A stretch of 64,000 nucleotides of DNA from Guptibacillus hwajinpoensis (GCF_029277305.1 NZ_CP119526.1); one strand, 5' to 3'. Shown: positions 1-8,330, numbered from the stretch's first letter. Made by a program: numbers and translations. The notes: generated from the sequence alone by a model not told the origin.

Positions 1-31
1 TAATAACGCAGTTAAAAGACCGTGTCAATAA

Positions 32-752
32 CGAAAGGCGGAGACGAGCGTTCAGAAACGGAGATATTGGAGCTCTTGAATTGGAACACGCTTTTTGTGT
101 TCCGATGAAAGAGTGAAATATCGCAGTTTCTGCGAGTCGCAGCTGGATCTCACGAAAAGCGGAAGCGGCCGCTTAGACCCGGCAGGCACTGGAACCCTCC
201 AACTTGAACACGGTCTTTGTGTTCGAGTTGGAGGGTGAAGTGACAGAGGGTCTGGCCGCTGCAGCTGGACATGAAAAGCGGAAGTGGGCGATTAGGTCCG
301 ACAAGCGCTGGAAGGATTTCATTTGAACACGTTCTTTGTGTTCGGATGAAATCCTGAAGCGACTAGAGGACCTGCCCACTGCAGCTAGACATGAAAAGCG
401 GAGACGAGCGTTCAGAAACGGAGATATTGGAGCTCTTGAATTGGAACACGCTTTTTGTGTTCCGATGAAAGAGTGAAATATCGCAGTTTCTGCGAGTCGC
501 AGCTGGATCTCACGAAAAGCGGAAGCGGCCGCTTAGACGCGGCAGGCACTGGAGCCCTCCAACTTGAACACGGTCTTTGTGTTCGAGTTGGAGGGTGAAG
601 TGACAGAGGGTCTGGCCGCTGCAGCTGGACACGAAAGGCGGAGACGAGCGTTCAGAAACGGAGATATTGGAGCCCTTGAACTGGAACACGTTCTTTGTGT
701 TCGGATGAAATCCTGAAGCGACTCAAGGACCTGCCCACCGCAGATGGATCTC
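32..752. repeat. Tandem array of six ~120 bp covarying hairpin units
   Basis: Six head-to-tail units start near 32, 153, 272, 392, 513 and 632, each 119-121 bp. Every unit folds into a long imperfect hairpin capped by GAACAC/GTGTTC around a CTTT-rich loop. Units 1 and 4 (type A) are nearly identical, as are 2 and 5 (type B); unit 3 is type C; unit 6 has an A-type left arm and a C-type right arm. The order A-B-C-A-B-A/C implies a 360 bp higher-order repeat. Arms of types A, B and C are unrelated in sequence yet each pairs with its partner (A: CAGAAAC/GTTTCTG, B: CCCTCCAACT/AGTTGGAGGG, C: AGGATTTCAT/ATGAAATCCT). Units are joined by a conserved linker, GCAGCTGGA then GAAAAGCGGA. I see no coding function. 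Confidence 0.92.
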
Positions 753-1097
753 ACGAAAAACAAAGCCGCCCCACAGATCCGTAATATGGTTGCGTCCAAT
801 CAACCGACACTCATACCCTCACTCGATTGGGCGAAACAGCCGGGGGATTCCCACCGCTAACTCCACCTTCGACAATTTCTAGTTCTCCTCTAAAGCAATC
901 CAATATGACTCTCTTCCTATTAATAATAGGCTAAAGTCGAGCCTAACTAAATAGGTATTAGCCTTTTTTTCTCTTTTTATGCAAAAAATACGTAAATTAG
1001 TATAGAATAATTAAATAAATGTGTTATACTATTTTTGAGATTATTTAGACAGCATAAGACAGCAAACGAAATCTTCAAAAAAGGATGGGTCTAACGT
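753..1097 (+). other. Gap between hairpin array and pckA
   Basis: There is no gene here. Positions 789-837 form one more hairpin (GTTGCGTCCAATC with GATTGGGCGAAAC, one mismatch) that lacks the loop of the array units and may be a diverged relative. A terminator-like structure lies at 927-970. A plausible pckA -10 hexamer, TATACT, is at 1025-1030, without a convincing -35. A Spo0A-box-like TTCGACA occurs at about 868-874; its relevance is unknown. Confidence 0.5.
927..970 (+). terminator. Terminator-like hairpins upstream of pckA
   Basis: AGGCTAA at 928-934 can pair with TTAGCCT at 958-964, which is followed by a run of Ts, as in an intrinsic terminator. The overlapping TAGGCT (927-932) can instead pair with AGCCTA (940-945), so two mutually exclusive folds are possible. 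It may end a transcript coming from the repeat array. Confidence 0.45.
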
Positions 1098-2681
1098 ATG
1101 AAAACAGCTTCCTTCTCCTCACCGTTATTGGATGAGACTTTAAATAAGAACAATCCACATGTGAATTTATCAGTCTCTGAACTTACAGAGCATTCTCTTT
1201 TTAAAAACGAAGGAACTTTGTCTTCGACAGGTGCACTTCGTGTTGAAACCGGAAAATACACTGGACGTTCTCCCGCGGACAAGTTCATTGTTAATGAAGA
1301 CTCCGTTAAAGATAAGATTAATTGGAAAACAAACCAGCCTATTTCCGAGAAAAGTTTTGAAAACCTTTACACAAAAGTACTGAATTATCTCGGTGAGAAA
1401 AAAGATCTTTATGTATTTAAAGGATTCGCTGGAGCTGACCAGTCTTCTAGACTTCCTATCCAAGTTATTAATGAATATGCATGGCATAACCTATTCGCAC
1501 ACCAGCTATTCATCCGTCCTAATGAAACAGAACTTAAAGAACATGAAGCTGAATTCACTGTCATCTCTGCGCCTGGCTTCCAAGCAGATCCAGAAGTAGA
1601 TGGTACTAATTCAGAAACGTTTATCATTATCTCTTTTGAGAAGCGCACCGTTCTTATTGGTGGAACAGAATACGCTGGTGAAATTAAGAAATCGATTTTC
1701 ACCGTTATGAATTACATTCTTCCAGAGCGAAACATTCTATCTATGCACTGCTCTGCCAACGTTGGAAAAGAGGGCGATGTTGCTTTGTTTTTCGGTTTAT
1801 CCGGCACTGGAAAGACAACGCTTTCAGCTGATGCCCATCGTTCTCTCATTGGCGATGATGAGCATGGTTGGTCCATGAATGGCGTGTTTAATATTGAAGG
1901 CGGTTGTTACGCAAAATGCATTAATCTTTCGAAAGATAAAGAACCACAAATATGGGATGCTATTCGATTTGGAACCGTCCTTGAAAATGTCATGATGAAA
2001 GAAGAAACACGTGAACCGGACTATGATAATACGAGTTTAACCGAAAACACGCGTGCTGCCTACCCTATTGATGCAATTCCGAATATCGCAATTCCTAGTG
2101 TTGCTGGGCATCCTAACACGATCATTTTCTTAACAGCTGATGCATTTGGCGTACTTCCTCCAATCAGTAAGCTGACGAAAGAACAGGCGATGTTCCATTT
2201 TCTTTCAGGATACACAAGTAAACTAGCAGGAACTGAACGTGGCGTAACATCACCTGAAGCAACCTTCTCTACTTGCTTTGGAGCTCCATTCCTTCCTTTA
2301 CCTGCCCATCGCTATGCTGAGATGCTGGGCGAGAAAATCATGGAGCACGATGTACAGGTATTCCTTGTTAACACTGGTTGGTCTGGTGGGGGCTATGGTG
2401 TTGGTGAGCGTATGAAATTATCTTACACAAGAGCGATGATTCAAGCTGCGTTAAACGGCGAGCTAGATCGTATTGAAACTGAAACAGATCCAATCTTCGG
2501 TTTGCATATTCCATCGCATTGCCCTGGTGTTCCAGCTCAAGTCTTGCAACCAAAACAAACTTGGGAAAATCAAGAAAGTTACGACATAAAGGCAAAAGAA
2601 CTAGCTACTCAATTCGTAAAGAACTTCGAGAAGTTTACTAATGTATCGAAAGAAATTAAGCAAGCAGGACCTAACATTTAA
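1098..2681 (+). CDS. pckA: Phosphoenolpyruvate carboxykinase (ATP)
   Basis: This enzyme converts oxaloacetate and ATP to phosphoenolpyruvate, CO2 and ADP, the first committed step of gluconeogenesis, in the cytosol. The 527-residue length is normal for the ATP-dependent family. A P-loop (GLSGTGKTT) lies at about residues 234-242, followed by the metal-binding kinase-2 segment LIGDDEHGW near 250. The N-terminal TGRSPADKF motif and the conserved HCPGVP near the C-terminus are also present. The start follows an AAAAGGATGG ribosome site. A clear intrinsic terminator follows, so the gene is probably monocistronic. In B. subtilis pckA lies beside the same ytl genes found downstream here, which supports the assignment. 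Confidence 0.97.
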   Translation: MKTASFSSPLLDETLNKNNPHVNLSVSELTEHSLFKNEGTLSSTGALRVETGKYTGRSPADKFIVNEDSVKDKINWKTNQPISEKSFENLYTKVLNYLGEKKDLYVFKGFAGADQSSRLPIQVINEYAWHNLFAHQLFIRPNETELKEHEAEFTVISAPGFQADPEVDGTNSETFIIISFEKRTVLIGGTEYAGEIKKSIFTVMNYILPERNILSMHCSANVGKEGDVALFFGLSGTGKTTLSADAHRSLIGDDEHGWSMNGVFNIEGGCYAKCINLSKDKEPQIWDAIRFGTVLENVMMKEETREPDYDNTSLTENTRAAYPIDAIPNIAIPSVAGHPNTIIFLTADAFGVLPPISKLTKEQAMFHFLSGYTSKLAGTERGVTSPEATFSTCFGAPFLPLPAHRYAEMLGEKIMEHDVQVFLVNTGWSGGGYGVGERMKLSYTRAMIQAALNGELDRIETETDPIFGLHIPSHCPGVPAQVLQPKQTWENQESYDIKAKELATQFVKNFEKFTNVSKEIKQAGPNI

Positions 2682-2691
2682 TTCACTTGTG

Positions 2692-2718
2692 AAAAGCACC
2701 TTAGCGGGTGCTTTTTTT
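2692..2718 (+). terminator. pckA terminator
   Basis: AAAGCACC pairs with GGTGCTTT across a short loop and runs into a T tract, 10 bp after the pckA stop. Confidence 0.9.
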
Positions 2719-2838
2719 GTTTGAAATGAATATCTCTCATGCTCAAAGTTTGTGGGGCAAACACACAAATCCTCCCTGTACATAGGCTATAGTATCTTAA
2801 AACATGAGCCTATTTCATGTGACAGCGGGGGCTAGATT

Positions 2839-3834
2839 ATGACAAAATATTGGTTTAACCGGATAACACTTTATACAAGTATCCTCTTTCTTATCATTCT
2901 ATCTGCATGTGGAAATAGCAGTGAAAATGATCAAGTGCGAGTAGCTGAAGTAACTCGATCAATTTTCTATGCGCCACAATATGTTGCCATTTCTGAAGGC
3001 ATTTTCGAAAAGCATGGAATTGATGTAGAACTAACAACCACATGGGGTGGCGACAAAACGATGACGACGCTACTTTCAAACGGAGCAGATATTGCACTTG
3101 TCGGATCAGAAACATCTATTTATGTGTATGCTCAAGGAACAAACGATCCTGTAATTAACTTTGCTCAGCTTACACAAACAGATGGCACCTTTCTTGTTTC
3201 AAGAGAAAAGATCGATCATTTTGCATGGGAAGATTTGAAAGGCAGTACCTTCCTCGGCCAACGTAAAGGTGGTATGCCTCAAATGGCGGGTGAATTTGTC
3301 TTAAGAAACAAAGGTATTAATACACAAGATCTCGATCTCATTCAGAATATTGATTTCGCAAACATCTCGAGCGCATTTGCTTCAGGCACAGGAGATTTCG
3401 TTCAGCTTTTTGAACCGACTGCAAGCATATTCGAAGAACAGGGTGTTGGGCATATCGTAGCGTCATTTGGTAAAGAATCCGGCAAGATACCATATACCGT
3501 CTTTATGGCCAAAGAAAGTTACCTGAACAAAAATCCTGACACTGCCAAACGATTTACTAAAGCGCTATATGAAGCACAGCAATGGGTCGATACTCATTCA
3601 GCGGAAGAGATCGCAACGTCAATTGAACCATTCTTTCCTGATACGGAACTGGGCCTCATCACAACGGTCGTTGATCGCTACAAAAGCCAGCATTCTTTTG
3701 CGACAAATCCGATGCTTGATGAAGAAGAGTGGAATAACCTTCAAAATATAATGGATGAATCTGGTGAACTACCGAAGCGAGTCGATCACAGTAAGTTAGT
3801 AGATAACAGTTATGCAGAAGATGCGCAAAAATAG
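2839..3834 (+). CDS. ABC importer substrate-binding lipoprotein (YtlA-like, NMT1/THI5 fold)
   Basis: This is the extracellular binding subunit of an ABC importer. An N-terminal hydrophobic signal ends in a lipobox (LSAC, Cys at about residue 24), so the mature protein should be lipid-anchored. The remaining ~300 residues resemble the nitrate/taurine/sulfonate/pyrimidine (NMT1/THI5-like) binding-protein family, with the typical FYAPQYVAISEGIFEKHGI opening and a GADIAL motif. The ATPase and permease follow immediately in the same direction, giving a complete three-gene transporter that matches B. subtilis ytlA-ytlC-ytlD next to pckA. The substrate cannot be read from sequence; sulfonates, taurine or a thiamine precursor are the family options. 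Confidence 0.85.
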   Translation: MTKYWFNRITLYTSILFLIILSACGNSSENDQVRVAEVTRSIFYAPQYVAISEGIFEKHGIDVELTTTWGGDKTMTTLLSNGADIALVGSETSIYVYAQGTNDPVINFAQLTQTDGTFLVSREKIDHFAWEDLKGSTFLGQRKGGMPQMAGEFVLRNKGINTQDLDLIQNIDFANISSAFASGTGDFVQLFEPTASIFEEQGVGHIVASFGKESGKIPYTVFMAKESYLNKNPDTAKRFTKALYEAQQWVDTHSAEEIATSIEPFFPDTELGLITTVVDRYKSQHSFATNPMLDEEEWNNLQNIMDESGELPKRVDHSKLVDNSYAEDAQK

Positions 3835-3848
3835 GAGGGATTGAACTC

Positions 3849-4625
3849 ATGTCTTTCCTTCAAGTTAATGGCATTAGCCACGTTTATTTAACAAAAACGA
3901 AAGCTAAAGAAGCCATTGCTGACCTGTCATTTTCCATTGAGGAAGGTGAATTCGTATCCTTGCTCGGTCCAAGCGGATGCGGTAAATCTACGTTACTCTC
4001 CATAATATCTGGACTGTTACAGCCAACCGAAGGAAACGTTATTATACAGGGGAAAACTAAGCATAAACCGGGCGAATCGATGGGATATATGCTTCAGCAA
4101 GATTATTTGTTTCCATGGAAAACAATTGAAGACAATTGTTTAATAGGTTTAAAGCTAACCAACAGACTCACGAAAGAATCGATAGATGGGACCTTAAATC
4201 TTCTTGATCAAATGGGGTTATATGATGTCCGGCACGCTTACCCCGATCAGTTATCAGGCGGTATGCGCCAGCGTGTAGCACTTGTACGTACGTTAGCAAC
4301 TGGACCCGACCTCCTTTTATTAGATGAGCCATTCTCGGCACTAGATTACCAGACAAAGTTAAAATTAGAAAATCTCGTTTCCGCTACTTTAAAAACACAC
4401 AACAAATCAGCTCTCCTTGTCACTCATGATATTGGAGAGGCCATTGCGATGTCAGACCGAGTCATTCTACTTTCACCTAGACCTGGAAAGATCGCTAGAA
4501 CGTTTCAAATGCCTTCTCACCTACGTGAGTTAATACCATTTGATGCGCGGAACGATCCAGAATTTGCTGAGCATTTTCAAGTTATTTGGAAGGAGCTTGA
4601 TTCTCTTGAACAATCTCCAACTTGA
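3849..4625 (+). CDS. ABC importer ATPase (YtlC-like, SsuB/TauB family)
   Basis: This cytoplasmic ATPase would power the importer formed with its neighbours. All nucleotide-binding motifs are intact: Walker A GPSGCGKST near residue 40, a Q-loop (MLQQD), signature LSGGMRQR, Walker B LLLLDEPFSALD and an H-loop VTHD. Length 258 residues is normal for nitrate/sulfonate-type ATPases. An AGGAGGG ribosome site overlaps the end of the preceding gene, which stops 14 bp upstream. Its 3' end overlaps the permease gene, indicating translational coupling. Confidence 0.9.
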   Translation: MSFLQVNGISHVYLTKTKAKEAIADLSFSIEEGEFVSLLGPSGCGKSTLLSIISGLLQPTEGNVIIQGKTKHKPGESMGYMLQQDYLFPWKTIEDNCLIGLKLTNRLTKESIDGTLNLLDQMGLYDVRHAYPDQLSGGMRQRVALVRTLATGPDLLLLDEPFSALDYQTKLKLENLVSATLKTHNKSALLVTHDIGEAIAMSDRVILLSPRPGKIARTFQMPSHLRELIPFDARNDPEFAEHFQVIWKELDSLEQSPT

Positions 4626-5406
4626 GAAACAACACTCGGCTTACCTTAAACGACTTAGGAAAGAGAAATATGAAATAACGGGATGGCAACTTTTCATTCT
4701 ACTAGCTTTCTTAACGCTCTGGGAAACAGCGGGTCGCTTTAACTGGATTGATCCATTGTTGTTTAGTTACCCTAGCAAAATCTCTTCTCTATTCGTAGCT
4801 AAACTAAGCGATGGCTCATTGGCTTTGCACACTAGTGTCACTCTCCTTGAAACAATTGCTGGATTTATCCTTGGAACGGCTTTAGGAACTCTCTTTGCAG
4901 CCGCACTGTGGTGGTCAAGGAAGGCATCAAGGATCTCAGATCCCTACCTTGTTGTTTTAAATTCAATGCCGAAAGTAGCTCTAGGACCAATCATTATCGT
5001 CGCTCTAGGTCCCGGCTACCTCGCCATTATTACAATGGGTGCTTCTATTTCCATTATCATCACTACCCTCGTCATCTATCATGCCTTTCATACCGTTGAA
5101 CCTAACTATGTTAAAGTGATTCAATCTTTTGGAGGTAACAAAAAACACACTTTTCTTGAAGTTATCCTCCCAGCTTCTTTTCCCGCGATCATCTCCACAC
5201 TTAAAGTGAATGTTGGACTGTCATGGGTTGGGGTGATCGTGGGAGAATTTCTTGTTTCAAAGCAAGGACTTGGGTATATGATTATTTATGGTTTTCAGGT
5301 GTTTAACTTCACGCTTGTTTTATTAAGTCTCTTCATGATTGCTGTTTTCTCATCTCTAATGTACCTCGGAGTTGAATGGTTAGAACGGAAGTTAATAAAG
5401 AATTAG
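4606..5406 (+). CDS. ABC importer permease (YtlD-like, SsuC/TauC family)
   Basis: This is the membrane subunit of the importer. It has about six predicted hydrophobic segments and the EAA-loop region typical of BPD-type permeases (from about KVIQSFGGNKKHTFLEVILP). I place the start at TTG 4606, ten bases after a strong GGAAGGAG (4588-4595), giving 266 residues and a 20 bp overlap with the ATPase gene. An ATG at 4540 would extend the protein by 22 residues but lies deep in the ATPase gene without a ribosome site. A terminator follows at once, closing the operon. Confidence 0.87.
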   Translation: MNNLQLEKQHSAYLKRLRKEKYEITGWQLFILLAFLTLWETAGRFNWIDPLLFSYPSKISSLFVAKLSDGSLALHTSVTLLETIAGFILGTALGTLFAAALWWSRKASRISDPYLVVLNSMPKVALGPIIIVALGPGYLAIITMGASISIIITTLVIYHAFHTVEPNYVKVIQSFGGNKKHTFLEVILPASFPAIISTLKVNVGLSWVGVIVGEFLVSKQGLGYMIIYGFQVFNFTLVLLSLFMIAVFSSLMYLGVEWLERKLIKN

Positions 5407-5433
5407 CCTTCTCTTTATCGAGAGGCTTTTTTT
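5405..5433 (+). terminator. Terminator of the ytl-like ABC operon
   Basis: AGCCTTCTC pairs with GAGAGGCT and is followed by seven Ts, overlapping the permease stop codon. Confidence 0.9.
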
Positions 5434-5585
5434 GTTGGGATTGGGCAAACTAGTTAGCTAGAACTTACAAAACTGACACGGTCCTAAACGTCTAACCGAT
5501 GGCAAAATGATTGCTCTAGACCCACCCGAACGCCATCTGATAGCATGTAGAGGAAGATAATTAATAATGAAATCAGGTGAAGAAA

Positions 5586-6440
5586 ATGAATGCACTGCGG
5601 GGAGTCTGGATTAGCATCACAGCATATTTGCTTCTTTCAATCGCTAAGCTTTTTGCTGGATATTTCTTGGGATCAGAGGCTTTGCTTGCAGATGGTTGGA
5701 ACAATGCTTCAGACATTGTGGCATCAGTTGCTATATTAATTGGAATGAAAATATCGCTTAAACCACGTGATCGAAATCATCCTTATGGACATTCTCGAGC
5801 TGAAACAGTTTCTTCCCTATTCGCCTCGTTCGTTATGATGGCAATTGGTTTGCAAGTACTCTTTCACACAGCTTCTATTCTCATTCAAGGTCCTAAGTCC
5901 CCTCCACCGTTAAGCTCAGCGTGGATTGCTTTACTTGGTGTTTTGGTAATGAGTTCCGTTTACTTCTACAATAAAAAGCTGGCTATCAAAACAAAAAGCC
6001 ACGCCCTCATGGCCGCAGCGAAAGATAACTTATCAGACGCCCTTGTGAGCGTAGGCGCATTTATAGGCATTATCGGAGCTAGTTTACACATGTACTGGCT
6101 CGATCCACTTACTGGATTTATTGTCGGGCTGATCATATGTAAAACAGCTTTTGGGATTTTCAAAGAATCTTCCCTAATGCTAACAGATGGATTTGATACA
6201 GATAAACTCAACGAAATTCAAACAACCATTAAAGAGATCGATGGTGTAGAAGCACTGGTTGATATTAAAGCGCGTATGGCTGGTAGTAGTGTTATTGTCG
6301 ATGCCATTGTGGAAGTAGCTCCTGACTTAAACATTAAGGAAGGACATTTTATTACAGATGAAATTGAGGCGCGCCTTGAGAAGGATTATGATATTAGAAC
6401 CGCCCACATTCATATTGAACCTGGTCAACGAAGCCAATAA
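5586..6440 (+). CDS. Cation diffusion facilitator family metal efflux protein
   Basis: This is a divalent-cation/proton antiporter of the CDF family. It has six hydrophobic helices with conserved metal-site acidic residues (ADGWNNASD in helix 2 and DNLSDA in helix 5), a histidine-bearing segment (NHPYGHSRAE), and a cytoplasmic C-terminal ferredoxin-like domain ending in HIHIEPG. The ATG at 5586 sits five bases after AGGTGA; an in-frame GTG at 5577 has no ribosome site of its own. The gene stands alone, ending in a bidirectional terminator shared with ytkD. Metal specificity (Zn, Mn, Fe, Co) cannot be told. Confidence 0.9.
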   Translation: MNALRGVWISITAYLLLSIAKLFAGYFLGSEALLADGWNNASDIVASVAILIGMKISLKPRDRNHPYGHSRAETVSSLFASFVMMAIGLQVLFHTASILIQGPKSPPPLSSAWIALLGVLVMSSVYFYNKKLAIKTKSHALMAAAKDNLSDALVSVGAFIGIIGASLHMYWLDPLTGFIVGLIICKTAFGIFKESSLMLTDGFDTDKLNEIQTTIKEIDGVEALVDIKARMAGSSVIVDAIVEVAPDLNIKEGHFITDEIEARLEKDYDIRTAHIHIEPGQRSQ

Positions 6441-6441
6441 T

Positions 6442-6470
6442 AAAAAGCCCAGGAAGAGACTGGGCTTTTT
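6442..6470. terminator. Bidirectional terminator between CDF gene and ytkD
   Basis: AAAAAGCCCAG pairs perfectly with CTGGGCTTTTT, giving an A-tract/T-tract on both sides. It serves the two convergent genes. Confidence 0.92.
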
Positions 6471-6942
6471 ACTTTGATTGATTAAGATATTCAAGACTAT
6501 AAGGAAGCACCTGATCCTTCATCATAAAACTAAATCGTTCATTTAGATGAAGTTCTTTCGGCAGATGCTTCAACAAAACAGGACCTCTAGTTTCCATATA
6601 GTCGTTCTTGTCGACAAGGCGTTCAATATCAGCATAATAAACATTCTTAATAATAGTGCCACCTTTACCTTCTACTCGATACTGGCCAACATATCGAAGG
6701 TTTCTCACTACGCCACCAGTTTCTTCATATACTTCACGAACAGCTGCGTCTTCAGCCGTTTCCCCCTCTTCCACCTTACCACCAGGAAATTCTATTCCAC
6801 GTCTCGAGTGTTCCGTTAATAACCACTTCTCATCCAGACGGCAAATCACCCATACATGTTTAGGTTCGGAAGAATAAGGATGATCTTTGAAAGAATATGT
6901 GACTTGATTATGATAGTAATCTGTAAACGTAAATTCGCTCAT
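6469..6942 (-). CDS. ytkD: Nudix hydrolase YtkD (nucleoside triphosphatase / 8-oxo-dGTPase type)
   Basis: This is a MutT-like cytosolic pyrophosphohydrolase. The 23-residue Nudix box spans residues 55-77 with the full G-x5-E-x7-RE-x2-EE-x-G pattern. In B. subtilis YtkD hydrolyses (d)NTPs including 8-oxo-dGTP and has also been linked to RNA 5'-pyrophosphate removal. The 157-residue length matches, and ytkD lies close to the ytl transporter and pckA there as here. The start ATG follows a GAGG ribosome site. Confidence 0.88.
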   Translation of the reverse strand: MSEFTFTDYYHNQVTYSFKDHPYSSEPKHVWVICRLDEKWLLTEHSRRGIEFPGGKVEEGETAEDAAVREVYEETGGVVRNLRYVGQYRVEGKGGTIIKNVYYADIERLVDKNDYMETRGPVLLKHLPKELHLNERFSFMMKDQVLPYSLEYLNQSK

Positions 6943-7018
6943 TTGATAACCTCGTCTTTTAGTTTCTAACTTTATTGTAAAAGAGTCCGTTGATGTTGTC
7001 CAATTTGCCTATATAAAA

Positions 7019-7053
7019 ACGAAACGCACGGACATATTGTCTCGTGCGTTCGC
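7019..7053 (-). terminator. Terminator of the 7055-7582 lipoprotein gene
   Basis: On the minus strand AACGCACG pairs with CGTGCGTT after a 12-nt loop and leads into CGTTTTTAT. Confidence 0.75.
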
Positions 7054-7054
7054 A

Positions 7055-7582
7055 TTACTTAATTTTGAAATTTTCGATAATCCAGTGATTGTTTTCATAA
7101 AGGAAATTGATTTCAATTGTGTAAGTGCCGTATAGATCTGATTCAGTTTCTTGAACCAATTGATATTCAAATTTGTTTAATTGATTCAATTCATAAGGCT
7201 CTTCGCCGTTCATCCATGGAAATAGCTCAGTTGGAATAAGATAAAGCGAACCTTCTCGTTCTTGATAGTAAGTGTTTGTTATGTTTGTTGCAAGATCTTC
7301 AGAAGCAACTTCTTGCAAATGCTTATTTAGCTCTTCTTTTGTATTGAAATTTTCCACTTGAAAGTTTTGATTGGTATTTTGAATGATGCGATTCATTAGT
7401 TCATTTGAAAGCTTCTCTACATCTGGCTTTTCTATTGCAGTTGTTTTTGCTTCTGCTTTGTTATCTATTGAAGCTAGCACTATTTCAGAATGATTCTTTG
7501 CTAATTTCCCTACGTCCGAGCCACATCCTGCTGTAATACTTAGCATCCCTGCCATCACTATAAAGCTTATGTATCGTTTCAC
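7055..7582 (-). CDS. Putative lipoprotein of unknown function
   Basis: I do not recognise the family. The protein begins with a short basic, hydrophobic signal ending in a lipobox (ITAGC), then about 155 hydrophilic, Asn/Glu-rich residues, suggesting a membrane-anchored extracellular protein. The best start is GTG 7582, eight bases after AAAGGATGG, giving 175 residues with the lipobox Cys about 20 residues in. The reading frame extends to 7651, but that would put a long polar stretch before the signal. It is probably monocistronic: its own terminator follows, and upstream lies repeat-containing non-coding DNA. Confidence 0.72.
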   Translation of the reverse strand: MKRYISFIVMAGMLSITAGCGSDVGKLAKNHSEIVLASIDNKAEAKTTAIEKPDVEKLSNELMNRIIQNTNQNFQVENFNTKEELNKHLQEVASEDLATNITNTYYQEREGSLYLIPTELFPWMNGEEPYELNQLNKFEYQLVQETESDLYGTYTIEINFLYENNHWIIENFKIK

Positions 7583-7807
7583 GTTACCCATCCTTTTAAT
7601 TAGTAAATTTCGGTTAGATCCAGTTGCGCTTTTCAGCTCTACTTTCAACATTCCTCAAGGATTAAGGTATCAAACTAACTAGAGGTAGATTAAGACTTTT
7701 TTACCATGGAAGTTATTGTTGTTATAAGATTAGTGGTTTATCTCTGCTCCAAGATGCTCAGTCTTGTTTTTATACAACATTTATTTCAAGAAGAACAATC
7801 TTTAAGA

Positions 7808-7982
7808 AAAGCTCTTTTCTAAAAAATTGTTGCTTTTGAAAGAATTTAATATAAAAAACCACACATCGCTAATTGGAGCGGAAGGATGCTCGACTCCTGA
7901 AGCGTCCCGCCCCGCGGAAAGCGGGTAGGAGCGGAAAATTACCCACTTTTATTTCAGACAATGTATACGAAAAGAGCCTATT
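7808..7982. repeat. Dispersed inverted-repeat element, family 1, copy 1
   Basis: Outer ends AGCTCTTTTC and GAAAAGAGCCT are inverted repeats. Just inside the left end is ATTGTTGCTTTTGAAAG. The core contains GGAGCGGAAGGATGCTCGAC and CCCGCCCCGCGG, the GC-rich signature shared with copies at 11622, 28305 and 52016. It has no coding capacity and resembles a non-autonomous MITE-like element. This copy has a shortened core. Confidence 0.8.
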
Positions 7983-7983
7983 A

Positions 7984-8018
7984 AAAAGATGAACCGGAAA
8001 AATTCCGGTTCATCTTTT
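7984..8018 (-). terminator. Terminator of the YjcZ-like gene
   Basis: A perfect 16 bp stem, AAAAGATGAACCGGAA with its complement, around an AAA loop. It has T-runs on both strands and directly follows the small minus-strand gene at 8022. Confidence 0.92.
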
Positions 8019-8021
8019 GAT

Positions 8022-8165
8022 TTAGCAGTATGGGTTGTAATTTGCTCCACCGACGTTACCAGGACCTGGTCCACAGTATCCACCCATTGCACCAGCGCCT
8101 ACAATGATTAATAGAATAAACAATACAACAATTAAAGCAAAGCCTTTTCCGTATCCTCCGCTCAT
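8022..8165 (-). CDS. YjcZ-type sporulation-associated small membrane protein
   Basis: A 47-residue protein begins MSGGYGKGFALIVVLF, then a hydrophobic helix LFILLIIVGAG and a Gly/Pro/Asn-rich, cysteine-containing tail (GGYCGPGPGN). This matches the YjcZ family of tiny single-pass proteins common in spore-forming Bacillaceae and often annotated as sporulation proteins. A GGGGGATAAAG ribosome site lies just upstream and a perfect terminator just downstream. Confidence 0.85.
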   Translation of the reverse strand: MSGGYGKGFALIVVLFILLIIVGAGAMGGYCGPGPGNVGGANYNPYC

Positions 8166-8302
8166 CTTTATCCCCCTCAATAAGTTTGTTTAACTACATT
8201 ATTAGATTATGTATGTTGTCTGTTTTAGGAAGGGCAGGAGCGGAGTTCTGGAATAAATCGTGGTCAATTAACAAGTTTTGTTAGTAAAGTATCATCAAAA
8301 CA

Positions 8303-8330
8303 CAAAAAATAGAGGCCTGCAGCCTCTATC
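8303..8330 (-). terminator. Terminator of the 8911-8326 gene pair
   Basis: On the minus strand ATAGAGGC pairs with GCCTCTAT and leads into TTTTTTGTG. The stem begins inside the stop codon region of the upstream gene. Confidence 0.85.

Noticed and set aside
32..752. CRISPR array
   Set aside because: Repeat units are ~120 bp with internal dyads, no short constant repeat with unique spacers, and no cas genes.
173..799. Two minus-strand reading frames (68 and 88 codons) with a shared repetitive C-terminal peptide
   Set aside because: They are read out of the hairpin repeats, have no ribosome sites, and share peptide only because the units repeat.
8140..8185. Sigma-B promoter (GTTAAA ... GGGGAT) for the YjcZ-like gene
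   Set aside because: The would-be -10 is the ribosome site itself, only six bases before the ATG.
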